This document shows, piece after piece, positions 8,345 to 18,210 of a stretch of DNA of 26,626 bases. The notes beneath the pieces are model-generated. The model saw nothing but the letters and a program-made list of their open reading frames with translations. It had not been told where the DNA came from and made no database searches. Positions within the stretch are counted from its first letter, which is position 1. Each line of letters begins with the position of its first letter. A program made the translations under genes and the position numbers. Source of the stretch: Haplomitrium mnioides (lineage: Eukaryota > Marchantiophyta > Haplomitriopsida > Calobryales); NCBI GenBank assembly GCA_049999725.1, contig JBNGIS010033877.1:1-26626 (forward strand), given 5' to 3'.

Positions 8345-9172
8345 ATGGATTGCCCAGGAATGGTGAGCGAAGCGAGCTCTTTTTACACAGAGTCCTACTT
8401 GAAATCTTTTGTGCCTGTGTTCCGAATGGTGAACGTGTCAGCCGAAAGTCTTAGCTTGACGCAGAGGTACAACGCAATCAAGTTCGCAGCGGATGCGTCA
8501 CTGGCCTTGACTGCACGGGGAGCTACTTGGAGTGACGCACTGAGCAGGCAACTTTGCCTGACTGAGGAGGAGGAAGGTGTGAGTGCTGCGCTTCTGGAGG
8601 GTGAAGTCTCCAGGAGCTGTGGAGACTCTGCCCTCCTATCTTCCACGTTGCCCTCAGATGGTGGGGATGAGAAAAAATGTCGTCCCGAGTGCCGTGTCCT
8701 TGGCAATAATTCAGCGATCTCTTCTGGCTGCAAGGGCATTCGAAAGAATTGGCGGAAGAACTATGTATCCTTTTGGGATTCGAATCGACTTTCCATGCTG
8801 CGGAAGCTAACAGCGAAAAGGTACTCCAAGCGGAGAGTCGTGAGGAGTTCGTGGAGAACCAAAATTCCACTGCGGAAAGCCAAATCAACGAAAGCCCGAA
8901 ACAGGTTGTGCAGATCGCGCAGTATTGCTAGCAGAGCCGATCGGGATGAGACGTTCGAGAGCGGGATCGTGGCGTTGCAAAGACTCGTTCCCGGGGGTCC
9001 CGATATGGATGCTGCACTTCTTCTGGATGAAACTGTGGACTTCGTTATGTTTCTGAAATTCCAAGTTCAAGCCTTGCAAACGCTAGCCAATGCTGTTGAT
9101 CTTCAACCAGAACTGAATCCGGTTCCGAAGGACTTGAATATTTGCATGTCAATGTCGTCTTCTTGGAAGTAG
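8345..9172 (+). CDS. IBH1/AIF-like atypical bHLH transcriptional regulator
   Basis: This 275-codon intronless frame starts with ATG at 8345 (MDCPGMVSEA); the upstream in-frame TTG codons are not plausible starts. The C-terminus (about 205-250) is a helix-loop-helix: GIVALQRLVPGG, then MDAALLLDETVDFVMFLKFQVQALQ, matching the LQxLVPGG...LLxEtxdYIxxLxxQV pattern of plant IBH1, AIF and PAR-type proteins. The N-terminal RYNAIKFAADASLAL with TWSDALSRQL (about 41-70) matches the second IBH1-family module. The Arg/Lys-rich stretch before the HLH lacks the His-Glu-Arg DNA-contact residues, so it probably does not bind DNA. In flowering plants such proteins are nuclear and restrain cell elongation by sequestering activating bHLHs; that role here is inference. 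The middle (80-200) is unusual, Ser/Arg-rich and longer than typical IBH1 (about 150-200 residues in all). Confidence 0.82.
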   Translation: MDCPGMVSEASSFYTESYLKSFVPVFRMVNVSAESLSLTQRYNAIKFAADASLALTARGATWSDALSRQLCLTEEEEGVSAALLEGEVSRSCGDSALLSSTLPSDGGDEKKCRPECRVLGNNSAISSGCKGIRKNWRKNYVSFWDSNRLSMLRKLTAKRYSKRRVVRSSWRTKIPLRKAKSTKARNRLCRSRSIASRADRDETFESGIVALQRLVPGGPDMDAALLLDETVDFVMFLKFQVQALQTLANAVDLQPELNPVPKDLNICMSMSSSWK

Positions 9173-10420
9173 GGCAACACCAGATTGGAATAACACCCTT
9201 CTAGTTCTGGGCGAGCTCTGTATTCGCCCAGATTGTTGATAAGTGCGCGAAGATGAAGCGGTGTAATTTTGCTGAATTCGTTAAAACGAGATTCACGCGT
9301 TGTAGCCCCATTCCTGCACATAAGTCTCTGGTGTACAGAGTGTAGTGCACATAACACGTCAGGGTTGCTGGGAGCTAGTATCAGAAAAACATTCGCTTTC
9401 CAAATTCTACATTGGATTGGACTGGACTGGACTGGACTGGATTCTGCTTCGAAAAGAACCGTAGCGTAGAGTGCTAAATTGGCATCCAATCTTTTTTGTA
9501 GGACCAAGGAGTCTTTCTCCACGAAGAAACTACACATAAGCTTCTCGGGACAGTAGCTTAGTTTGTTAGATAATTTCGACAGTGTACTATACGAATGGCC
9601 AATGAAATCTGTTCACTTTTGTTTCGTTCTTCATGAGAATTGTCAAATTTGTATGAATTCGTATTCAATCTTGGAGCCAGCAGTGGGAGATGTCATTGTA
9701 GCCTGAAACTGGCGTGTGTTTCTTTTCAGTCTCTGAAGGTCAAGGAAACAGAAAGAAAACGAGAAAACAACCCTGAAGAATAACAGCGATGCTGTCTGAA
9801 AAATCACCTGCAAACTACAGGAAAAGGCCAAAACCGGGAAAAGGAAAGAAGATAAACTCCATCCGAAAAGCCGGAGTTGTCGAGAGCATACTACGTCAAA
9901 AGAAGAAACGAAGAGTATAATTAGACAGTTTCATGGCTCGAAAGGGAAGGGCAATGAGGAGGAGAGGGTGAAAGCAACGATCCGATGCTGTCTGTCTGAT
10001 TGAGAAATCCAGCGCAAAGGCTTGGGCGAAAAGGCAACGGCCGCATCATTAATGCGAGGAGAGGAGGGGAGTAAGAAGAAATTACAGTGGAGAAGTTCGT
10101 GAAAGGAAAGGGCGAAAAGGGAGAAGGAAAGAACAGTCAGTAAGAGAGGAGGTGGGGAACCTCGGGAGGCGAGGGGACAAGTGTCCGTGTGAATGGCAAG
10201 CAGAGATCCTACAGACTTTACCATGGATATGTGTGGCGGTAAGGGCGGAAAAGGTGCACATGGCGAAGAACAGTGGGAGTGCGCGTGGTGGCGTCAGCAA
10301 GCGTTGTATATCAATAAATTCTCTTCCCCAATACCAGATTGCGTCCTGTTGCTCCTGGCTGACGTCCCAGGCTGCTTCCTTCATTGCGAATCTCGTCACC
10401 ACAATCCATCAGACGTGGAG
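9173..10420. other. 3' flank of the bHLH gene and non-coding sequence
   Basis: I see no supported gene. It holds the probable 3' UTR, a GGACT microsatellite at 9411-9443, and purine-rich DNA at 9720-10170. No clear AATAAA follows the bHLH stop; AATGAA near 9600 is a weak candidate. Short frames on both strands lack recognisable domains. Confidence 0.4.
9411..9443 (+). repeat. GGACT pentanucleotide microsatellite
   Basis: Four to five tandem GGACT units (with GGATT at both edges) lie about 240 bp after the bHLH stop, probably in its 3' UTR or just past it. Confidence 0.85.
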
Positions 10421-10426
10421 CTTCCC

Positions 10427-10461
10427 AAACCCTAACCCGCCTTAAACCCTAGCCCTAATAA
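10427..10461 (+). promoter_or_regulatory. Telo-box cluster (AAACCCTA-like motifs)
   Basis: AAACCCTAACCC and AAACCCTAGCCC occur within about 30 bases. In plants such telo-boxes are common near transcription starts of ribosomal-protein and other translation genes, and in young telomere-like insertions. A following CTAATAAATC could serve as a weak TATA. No convincing gene was found downstream, so function is open. Confidence 0.45.
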
Positions 10462-11640
10462 ATCCACTCCACCACGCCCCTCGCGTGGTCGCAAGAGTCG
10501 CGCCGACTGCGGCTCCCGCACATGCAGGAGGCGGGAGGTGTCGGACCATCAACGTCAACTGCACATGCTCCCCCGCCTCCGACTGCTCCCGTCGATACCA
10601 CCGAAATAGCGCTTCCTCGCTTTTTTGTAAGATTGAGGCACGTGCATAAGTTGCCCTTTATCATAGTTTCGGCTTTTCCAAACTACGATATATTATGGTT
10701 TCTTTCCTCCGCGCGTGCGTGCTACCGTTAGGACTTGAACACGTCGCCCCTTGAAAGTACGCACGATTCCTTAACGGACCTCCGCAGGCACTGAAGTATT
10801 TATTAGTTACCGAAACAACTCTTTCCCACTATTTTGTAGCAAAGGCGCCGGTTTATCCCGCCCTCACATCCTGGCACGTTTCCCGAACACCGGCAAAGGG
10901 GGCGCGTGTACGACACGTATCAAGAGAGTACCCTGGAGCGGTACCGCCGGCCTTTAGCTTCGGCGAATCTGCTTTCTCGACGCCCCCTGTTTCCCGTCGG
11001 CCGGCGTTTTACAAGCTTGAAAGAGCCGGCCGGTAGGCAGCCAGCAGCCAGGCACGTTTAGATCCGATATTAAGTCAGCGACATATTCTTTCGGCGAATG
11101 AAAATGAAGCAGCTACAAATCATAGTTTCGATAGCCTGCATGTCATTTGTGGGCCGACACGTGAAGGGATTTAAATACAGTAGGCACGAATGAAGGACCC
11201 CTCGCTGCCCTTATTTCACGAAGTCAACACACAATCTCTGTCATTAGAACTAAAGGCCAAGTAAAGTAAAGTACTGGACGGAAGGCGAGCTTGGAAACGT
11301 ACTCGAGTCTTAGGTGATCGCAAGGTAAATAGTGAAGAGTTAAATTGGGGCTTTTCGAGCGTACGAAGAGTGACGGCAGCGCGACGGCCATGTGAGGGGA
11401 GGCACGTGCGAGCAGGAAGGAGGGAATAACGGCCATAGCTGGACTTTACTGGCGGTAATAAAAGCATAATGGCGGTCCTACTTTTCCAGCTGTTTCAGGT
11501 AAGCTCCTTTCACTCACGTGCTCTTCCGAGTTTCTAGCGTGCGCTTGCTACAAGAACTGGCCTGCCTTCTCTCTGCCACTGTTGCGAACTCTTTTTAATT
11601 AACGTAACTGCGGAGCATGTGAATTAAATGCGCCCAGCTC
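10462..11640. other. No supported gene; GC-rich to mixed sequence
   Basis: Several short frames exist. The one beginning MQEAGGVGPSTST (ATG 10522) has a splice-donor-like GTAAGA near 10626, but the peptide matches nothing I know. Inverted GCCGGC motifs cluster at 10945-11035. TTTAAATA at about 11169 could be a TATA element. None of this is enough to call a gene. Confidence 0.35.
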
Positions 11641-11652
11641 TGTTTTCACGGA

Positions 11653-11660
11653 TGACGTCA
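11653..11660. promoter_or_regulatory. TGACGTCA palindrome (bZIP-type site)
   Basis: An exact TGACGTCA, the CRE/C-box type site recognised by plant TGA-class and related bZIP factors; TGACG occurs again 19 bp on at 11672. Target gene unknown. Confidence 0.45.
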
Positions 11661-11758
11661 CACTGTTCTTGTGACGAAGGCGCCAGTGGTCGGTGGTGGA
11701 TCGGTCCCGCTCCTTGTAGGAACGGACGCCCCCTTGACTTTACATTATTGGAACGTGC

Positions 11759-11788
11759 CTGCCCGCCCGCCCACCAGGACGGGCAGGT
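11759..11788. other. GC-rich hairpin
   Basis: CCTGCCCG and CGGGCAGG are perfect complements separated by a CGCCCACCAGGA-type loop, giving an 8-bp stem. It has no T-run like a bacterial terminator and no clear role. Confidence 0.45.
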
Positions 11789-12276
11789 TAGAAGTTTTCA
11801 TGTACGGGCTGCCCAGGCGATCGTACCGACCATCCTTCCTGGCGATGATGATGATATCAGTCAGTACGGTGCTTCCGACCACATGCTGGATCCCACGTGA
11901 GAGGATCACCTCGCTGGTGTACTTCGCAGCCATCAGATGAAAAAGATCGGCGTGAATCCTTCATCCACGCAATATCTACCTGGTGTGGGGCCCGTGTAGA
12001 CCCTTGCATGACTACCATGACGTAAGGAAGCCGACGATCTCGGCACGGGATCCGTTCATGCTGGCTGGCGCATCTTCCATCCACGGATGAAAATCGAGCA
12101 CGATCGGACGATTCAGTCCGTGGATCTCCCACAGTAAATATGGTATTATTTCAGAAAAATAATAAAAAGAGAAAATAATTTGGTTTGTTGAGCGGTACCT
12201 GAAGAAGATACCCCAGCGCAGAGCTCGCATTGAAACTTGTGTTCTCCCTTCCTTCGTTTCTTGAGGATACACTACC
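11789..12276. other. No supported gene
   Basis: Overlapping minus-strand frames of 60-90 codons (12132-11857, 11933-11745) show plausible-looking peptides such as EVILSRGIQHVVGSTVL, but they lie in different frames with no domain I recognise. They could be exon remnants. Confidence 0.25.
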
Positions 12277-12331
12277 TATGTATGTATGTATGGATGGATG
12301 GATGGATGGATGCATGCATGCATGGATGTGC
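12277..12331 (+). repeat. Compound tetranucleotide microsatellite
   Basis: Runs of TATG, GGAT/ATGG and GCAT follow one another (TATGTATG, GGATGGATGGATGG, ATGCATGCATGC). The protein-like frames over it are repeat artefacts. Confidence 0.9.
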
Positions 12332-13361
12332 ATCCCCGCTCTCTCCCTGCACTCCGAAGCAAAGGGAGGGATTGGGCAAAGAGAAGCTCTTTGTTTCTTC
12401 TTGTGATTGTCTTTGTTTTTGTCTCCATTGCACAATTGCATTGCATTGCATTGGAGATGAAACAATAAGAAAATCTCATATGCACTTAGAGCATCATATT
12501 GTGGAGTGTGTCTTATCTTCCAACTACCAACAAGAGTACTAATCTTCTTCCAATTTAATACCATATTTCAATTGTGTTTTCACTTTTCAAATCTTTTCTC
12601 ATCTTTTAACTGTTCACTGGTCAATTCAACAATTTTTTTCCTCATCTTTTCACTTCTGGTGTGAGAACTAGTCACGGTAGATCATATTCTAATTCATATT
12701 CTAAGGATAACATTTTACCAAATCATATTATATAAAAATACTATTCAAATTTTTTTTAAAGAGTTGATAAGTTAAATTTTAGGTTCAGCATTCATGCTAT
12801 TTAAAATATAATTTCTTTAATAAAATAATCCAAACAATGTTGTATAAGAAGAAGTTGTTGAAGAGTCTAATAAGCTATATATAACATTGTAGCCTCATAA
12901 TAGACAAATGGATTGGTGATTAAGTTGAATATAATATCCATTTAAAACACATGATTGGTTATTAGATTATACAAAATGTATATTCTAGAAAAATAGACTT
13001 GAAACATCGTCAAATATAAAATGTATTATATACATATGGATTGGTGACTATAACGTGCAAAATATATACTAAATATAGATGGATATGTAGCTAGTCTTTA
13101 TATAGCATATATTATAATGGCAGCTCAATTGTATATATAAACTTTTATTGATATGTAGACTTGTGGATATGTCATTCATAATCCGTAATCAATATTTTAC
13201 ATTGTTTAATCAATAATGTATCTATTTGTGGTACATATCTCCTCCATATTAGCCACGAATATATCTATTGTATTGTTTCACTAAATGGGATATAGAGGGA
13301 GGAATCTCCGCCTTAGTGTTTTAGGGTTCATAAGAGCAGAGGTTTCTTCGCTACATCAATT
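12332..13361. other. AT-rich intergenic tract
   Basis: No coding frame. From about 12540 composition becomes strongly AT-rich. Degenerate repeats of ATGGATTGGTGA occur near 12908 and 13037, with a related ATGATTGGTTA at 12952, and GATATGTAG occurs at about 13083 and 13149, suggesting old local duplication. TTTTAGGGTT near 13319 is a reversed telo-box-like motif. Confidence 0.5.
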
Positions 13362-13432
13362 GTTTGTAGTATAGTGGTGATCTTCTTCTAATGACATTTT
13401 GCAACATATTGGTGAGTATTCATGCGTGCGAC
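13362..13432 (+). ncRNA. tRNA-Asp-like 5' half split by a 35-bp insert
   Basis: TTGTAGTATAGTGGTGA (13364-13380) continued by GTATTCATGCGTGCGAC (from 13416) matches the D-arm and anticodon-stem side of plant tRNA-Asp (TTGTAGTATAGTGGTAAGTATTC). It includes the A-box TAGTATAGTGG. Between the two parts lie 35 bases ending in a second TTGGTGA, so the insert is bounded by a short direct repeat. No 3' half or B box (GGTTCGA) follows, so it is not a working tRNA; a tRNA-derived SINE head or retro-derived scrap is more likely. The tRNA comparison is from memory. Confidence 0.4.
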
Positions 13433-13626
13433 AAGTCTAATTTAGAAATCCTATACATTAACATCATAGAACACGAGATCGAAGCTATCAATGGATTTCT
13501 CACACATATCTATAGGACGAGATATGTTTATGATTTAGGAACTCTTTAGATTACAACTGGAGTTAGGGATGCGAACAAGTGTCGAGATTAGCTAATCAAA
13601 CTATAGCAGGATCGGAAGATGGGTTT

Positions 13627-14015
13627 TGTAATAGTACAAGCATAATGTTGTGCTATTTATAAGAAAATAGAGAGGAGTGAAGGAATTGGTAGAGAGTCAC
13701 TTTTAGGGTTGAGATAAGATTACTTGCCTTCAAAGTTCTTTTTAGTATAGAGTCATTTTTAGAGTTGAAATTAGAAGTGACTTGTAAGTGAAGAAAAATG
13801 GATGACACTCTCTTCTCTTATATAAATAGAAGGGCTTCTTAGCCCCACTCCTCATTCTGGAGTTCCTCTCGAATCACTTAGGTTCTTTGGTTGCTTGGCT
13901 TTTGCTTGCACTCTTGGTCTTAGCTTAGGACTTGAGTTGTATTTGGTTGAAGAACTCTATTAGAGCTCACTATGAGTTCTTACTCATTTGGATTTGATCC
14001 TTAAGTTCCTTTACA
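13627..14015 (+). repeat. 5' LTR of element 1 (389 bp)
   Basis: It starts TGTAATAGTACAAG and ends TTTACA just before the PBS, the same ends as the LTRs at 16962 and 23490. TATAAATA at 13821-13828 is the core promoter. Its U3 has fewer GAGTCACTTTTA units than the other two LTRs. The 5 bases before it are GGTTT; the matching 3' side is beyond the window. Confidence 0.88.
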
Positions 14016-14016
14016 T

Positions 14017-14028
14017 CGGTATCATAGC
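14017..14028 (+). other. Primer-binding site of element 1 (mutated)
   Basis: CGGTATCATAGC differs at two positions from TGGTATCAGAGC, the plant initiator tRNA-Met complement seen intact in element 2. It lies one base after the LTR. Confidence 0.8.
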
Positions 14029-14055
14029 TACGGTTTGTTTTTGGTGGTGAGTTAT

Positions 14056-14770
14056 ATGGAGAATCAAGAGGCGTTGGTTCAAGCAATGAAACAACAACTT
14101 GAGCATCTTTCACGTCTTTTGTAAGGAAGAATGAAAGAAAGAGCAACCTTTTGAGAAGAAGAGAGTTATGGACGATTTCCATCGCCAAAAATATATGATG
14201 GAAGGATGGTTTGTGATGCATCTGAGAACTTCATATCTCATTGTAAGCAATATTTTGAAGCTACAAATATTAGAGAAGATGGTTGACGAATTCTATTTGT
14301 GGCAAGTCAATTAGAAGGAGCTGCTAAGACTTGGTGGAGATATGAAGTAGAACAAGCACAATTGGGTTTGTTGCTAATATTGTTTCTTGGTGTGAGTTCA
14401 AAGAAGCAGTGATTTCAAGATTTAGGGTTGCAAATGCTTCAAAAGTAGCAAGAGATTGATTGGCCGAATTGAAGCAACTTGGTACAATGAAAAGCTATGT
14501 TACACACTTTCAGGATAAAATTATGCAAATTCCGGATATAAGAGAAGAAGAAGCACTAGACCACTTTGTTCAGGGATTGAAGCCTCGTACGAGAATAGAA
14601 GGCACTATGAGAGAGCCTACCCAATTAGAAGAACCAATGCATATGGCAGAGAGGCATGACTCATTACTTACTACTATAGAAGCTAAGTCACATCCTCAAC
14701 TATTCAAACAACTTATTCAAAACTTTGTAAGCTCTAATGGAATTAAAATTTTGACAAGAATTTGAGGTAC
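14056..14770 (+). pseudogene. Gag remnant of element 1
   Basis: It starts MENQEALVQAM and aligns with element 2 Gag throughout (FEATNIREDG, LFVASQLEGAAKTWWRYE, RVANASKVARD, then MAELKQLGTMKSYVTHF). Stops interrupt it at several codons, including TAA within the LSRLL/GRMKER stretch and TGA within EDG/RILF, and there is a frameshift near 14370. As in element 2, no CCHC zinc knuckle lies between Gag and protease. Confidence 0.8.
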
Positions 14771-16961
14771 TTTGTTCCATCTTGATGGTATAATTGAGGA
14801 GCAATCATATAGAATGTTGGTGGATAGCGGGAGCTCTGAAAAATTGATGTCACTATGTTTTGCTAAGATAATCAAAGCAAAATTTAGGCCTATTAAAAGG
14901 AGTGTTGCAACTATGGCCAATGGCCAAAAGCATGACGCGTTTTGCTCTCAAAATCCATTCCTTCTAAGGATTGGAATAGAGTACGTAGAATCTATACAAT
15001 TTGTTATTACACTTATATAATATGACATCATTTTAGGGTTGTTTTGGCTTGAAGATTGATCCGCTCAATTTGATTGGGCAAAACGACATATTCAAGTTAC
15101 CTTACAATGTCAGAAATTTCTTCTGGGGTGTTCAACACCGTTGGTGATGTAGCATAAATCAGTTCAACATGTTAATTCAGTAAAGCAAGAGTTGTCTATC
15201 TTTTCTGTTTGGATCAAACTCATCATGAACTTGAGTAAGGAGGGAGGAAAAAGTACACCTACCTCAATGATCGATGATATTTTGAAGGAGTTTGCAAATA
15301 TGTTTCCAAATTTTTTGCCAAAAGGGTTGCCACATGATTGCAGAATGCCTTTTCCAATTGAGTTAGTACTAGGAAGTACTCATTATAATCGGTCTATATG
15401 TCAGTAATCACCACAAGAATTAGAGGAGCTTTGAAAGACATTGACGGATCTTCTTGAGAAGGATTTCATTCAATATAGTACTTCATCTTGAGGAGCTCTA
15501 GTATTCTTTGTGCAAAAGAAAGATGGTGGATTTCATCTTTGTATAGATTATCGAGGTTTGAACAATCAAACAATGAAGAATGCCTATCCTCTATCTTGTA
15601 TTGATGATTTGTTGGATCAATTGAGTGGTGCACAATTCTTTTCTAAGTTGGATCTTCGAAGTGGTTATTGGCGAATTTCTATCAAGCCAAATGATGTGCC
15701 AAATACAACTTTTCGTACAAGGTATGGGCATTTTGAGTGGAAGGTTCTTATATTTGGCCTTACTAATGCTCTGACAATATTCATAGATCAAATGTATTGA
15801 GTTTTTGATGGTTTATTGGATAAGTCAGTATTGGTGTTTTTGAATGATATACTCACATTTAGTAAAAGTGAAGTTGAGCATTGTGATCATTTTAAAGAAG
15901 TATTGCACAAACTATACAATTGGAAGTTTTATTGCAAGAAGTTCAAGTGTGAGTTTTGGAAGCAAAAAGTAATTTATTTAGGATATAAAGTGTCTGTAGA
16001 TGGCAATAAGATGGAGGAAGATAAGATTAAGGCTATTACAGAGTAGCCAACGCCAAATGATGCAAAGGATGTTCGAGATTTCAATGGATTGGCAAGTTTT
16101 TATCCAAGATTCATCTATTACTATACTCATATTGCTGCACCGCTTATGGATCTGTTAGGCAAGGAGGCAAAGTTTCAACGGACAACCAAAGAGCAAGAGG
16201 TATTTCAACAACTCAATGATGCGGTGTCTTCTCATCCAATTCTACAAACGTATGATCCAAATGCACATTGTATAGTTGATTTTGATGCCTCTAACTTTGC
16301 TATTGGAGCAATTTTACAACAAGTGTTTGAAGATGGACTTCATCCGATTGCCTTCGTGTCACGTCGGCTAAATATAGTGAAGAGAAATTATTCTACAAGA
16401 GATAAAGAGCAATTGGCAATGGTTTATGCCACCAAAGTTTGGAGACACTATCTCTTAGGAAAGCATGTACTTATGCGCACCAATCACAATCTCTTACTAC
16501 AATCAATTCACTTGGAAAATATGACAAGTCGTCATTATTGATGGGAAGATCAACTGCAACTCTTTGATGTCAAGTCGGAGTACAAGCCGAGAAGGTTCTA
16601 TACTATTTTTGATACATTGTTACAAATACTAAATCATCGTCTAAATATATTGGAGGTTGCAAATGTTAGTATATTGCATCTTGATGAAGGAACTAGTGAC
16701 GGCTTTCGACAAAAGTTGCATGGAGATGCCTTCTTTAATCTTGTTAAGACACGTTTGGCGGTCAAAGATAGTGAGTATCATGCTTTTTCCATTCGAGATG
16801 GTATTCTCTATCAAGGCCATCAAATATATGTTCTACAAGATGATGCGCTTCGAATGACCCATTTATAAGAAGCATATGACATTCCAATCTTTGGGCATCT
16901 TGGGGTAAACAAGACTATAGAGTTGCTTCAATACACTTGGTGGTGGCCAAACCTAGTTTGA
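14771..16961 (+). pseudogene. Protease-RT-RNase H-integrase N-terminus of element 1
   Basis: In order: protease with the intact active-site sequence MLVDSGSSE (about 14815-14840); RT with [19 protein letters not shown] (15510 on), [15 protein letters not shown] and the catalytic box FLNDIL (15838-15855), where the second Asp-box residue is Asn; connection NGLASFYPRF type (16080-16130); RNase H CIVDFDASNFAIGAIL (16266-16315) and NYSTRDKEQLAMVYA; then the integrase zinc region IFGHLGVNKTIELLQ, WWWPN. Stops include TGA at 15433, 15490, 15798-15800 and TAG near 16045. The sequence ends exactly at the insertion point of element 2. The catalytic change and the stops rule out a working enzyme. Confidence 0.85.
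16957..16961 (+). other. Target site duplication of element 2, left copy (TTTGA)
   Basis: TTTGA precedes LTR2 and CTTGA follows LTR3 (23943-23947); four of five bases are identical. Removing element 2 and one copy restores the order of integrase sequence seen in element 2 itself (CCTAGCTCGAGATG). Confidence 0.8.
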
Positions 16962-17395
16962 TGTAATAGTACAAGTATAAGGTTGTGCTATTTATAAGAA
17001 AATAGAGAGGAGTAAAGGAAGTGGTAGTGAGTCACTTTTAAGGTTAAGATTGGATTACTTGCCTTTGAGGTTACTTTTGTTGGAGAGTCACTTTTAGGTT
17101 ACTTGCATTCAAAGTCACTTTTGGTAGAGAGTCACTTTTAGGGCTGAAATGAGAAGTGACTTGTGAGTGAAGAAAGAGGGATGACATCCTCTTCTCTTGT
17201 ATAAATAGAAGGGCTTCTTAGCCCCACTCCTCATTTTGGAGTTCCTCTCGAATCACTTGGGTTCTTTTGTTGCTTAGCTTTTGCTTGCACTCTTGGTCTT
17301 AGCTTGAACCTTGAGTTGTTTTTGGTTGAAGAACTCTATTACAGTTTACTATGAGTTCTTACTCATTTGGATTTGGTCTTTGAGATTCTTTTACA
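16962..17395 (+). repeat. 5' LTR of element 2
   Basis: TGTAATAG...TTTACA ends. U3 holds three spaced GAGTCACTTTTA units (near 17029, 17084, 17128), the first within TGAGTCAC, a GCN4/bZIP-like site. TATAAATA at 17200-17207 precedes a leader identical in kind to the other LTRs. Confidence 0.92.
17200..17207 (+). promoter_or_regulatory. LTR TATA box (TATAAATA)
   Basis: Exact TATAAATA, conserved at the same place in all three LTRs (13821, 17200, 23747), marking the U3/R region. Confidence 0.8.
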
Positions 17396-17396
17396 T

Positions 17397-17408
17397 TGGT
17401 ATCAGAGC
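17397..17408 (+). other. Primer-binding site of element 2 (initiator tRNA-Met)
   Basis: TGGTATCAGAGC, the classic plant initiator tRNA-Met complement, lies one base after the LTR end. Confidence 0.92.
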
Positions 17409-17422
17409 CACAGTTCTTTTTT

Positions 17423-18210
17423 ATGGTGAGTTACATGGAGAATCAAGAGGCGGTGGTTCAAGTTATGGAACAACGACTTGAACATCTTTCACGCCTTTTG
17501 GAAGTGGGAATGAAAGAAAGAGCAATGTTTCAAGAAGAAGAGAGTTATGGGCAATTTCCAACACCAACAACATATGATGGAAATGTGGTTTGTGGTGCTT
17601 ATGAGAACTTCTTCTTCGATTGTGAACAATATTTTGAAGCTACAAACATTAGAGAGGATAGTCGGCAAATTCTATTTGTAGCAAGCCAATTAGAAGGAGT
17701 TGCAAAGTCTTGGTGGAGATATCAAATAGAACAAGCACAATATGGATTTGTTACTCTTATTGTTTCTTGGCATGAGTTCAAAGAAGGAGTGATTTCAAGA
17801 TTTAGGGTTGTAAATGCTTCAAAAGTAGCAAGAGATCAATTGGCCGAATTGAAGCAACTTGGTACAGTGAGAAGTTATGTGACATATTTTCAGGATATAA
17901 TTATGCAAATTCTTGATATAAAAGAAGAAGAAGCACTAGACTGTTTTGTTCGAGGATTGAAGCCTCGCACGAGAATAGAAGTTACTATGAGAGAGCCTAC
18001 TCAATTGGAAGAAACAATGCATATAGCAGAGCGGCATGACTCATTACTCATAGCTACAAAAGTTAGATCTCATCCTCAACCATTCGAGCAGCGTTTTCAA
18101 AACCTTGCAAGCTCTAATGGAGTTCAAATTCCGACAAGAATTCGAGGTACCTTGTTCCATCTTGATGGTATGATTGATGAGCACTCTTGTAGAATGTTGG
18201 TCGATAGTAG
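17423..18210 (+). pseudogene. Gag and first part of protease of element 2
   Basis: The frame opens at ATG 17423 (MVSYMENQEAVV; an internal ATG at 17435 is the alternative). It includes the capsid region of chromovirus Gag: YFEATNIRED, FVASQLEGVAKSWWRY, WHEFKEGVISRF, SYVTYFQD, FVRGLKPRTRIEV. Gag normally packages RNA into particles. It passes directly into the protease (MIDEHSCRMLVDS) without a CCHC knuckle. At the active site a base is missing compared with element 1 (DSGSSE), shifting the frame at about 18208; the shifted tail stops at 18250. This lesion alone inactivates the protease. Confidence 0.85.

Larger units (their letters stand above)
13627..17000 (+). mobile_element. Element 1: decayed Ty3 chromovirus, 5' part (interrupted at 16961)
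   Basis: It begins with an LTR at 13627, a tRNA-Met PBS at 14017, Gag from 14056, then PR, RT, RNase H and the start of integrase. Its own sequence stops at 16961 where element 2 begins (16962) and resumes at 23943, so bases 16962-17000 belong to the inserted element. Many in-frame stops and frameshifts make it non-functional. It is the sister of element 2, as nearly every segment aligns. Confidence 0.85.

Noticed and set aside
8395-9079. Minus-strand frames opposite the bHLH gene
   Set aside because: Antisense shadows of a frame with clear bHLH-family similarity.
11745-12132. Possible exons of a minus-strand gene
   Set aside because: Peptides look plausible but sit in different frames, with no recognised domain and no clear splice chain.
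12237-12564. Frames rich in MDGWMDA or HPSIHPSIH-type repeats
   Set aside because: Translations of the tetranucleotide microsatellite at 12277-12331.
16962-17395. LTR at 16962 as the right-hand LTR of element 1
   Set aside because: It is followed by a perfect PBS and Gag, and element 1 integrase continues only after the LTR ending at 23942, with 5-bp target repeats. It is the left LTR of element 2.
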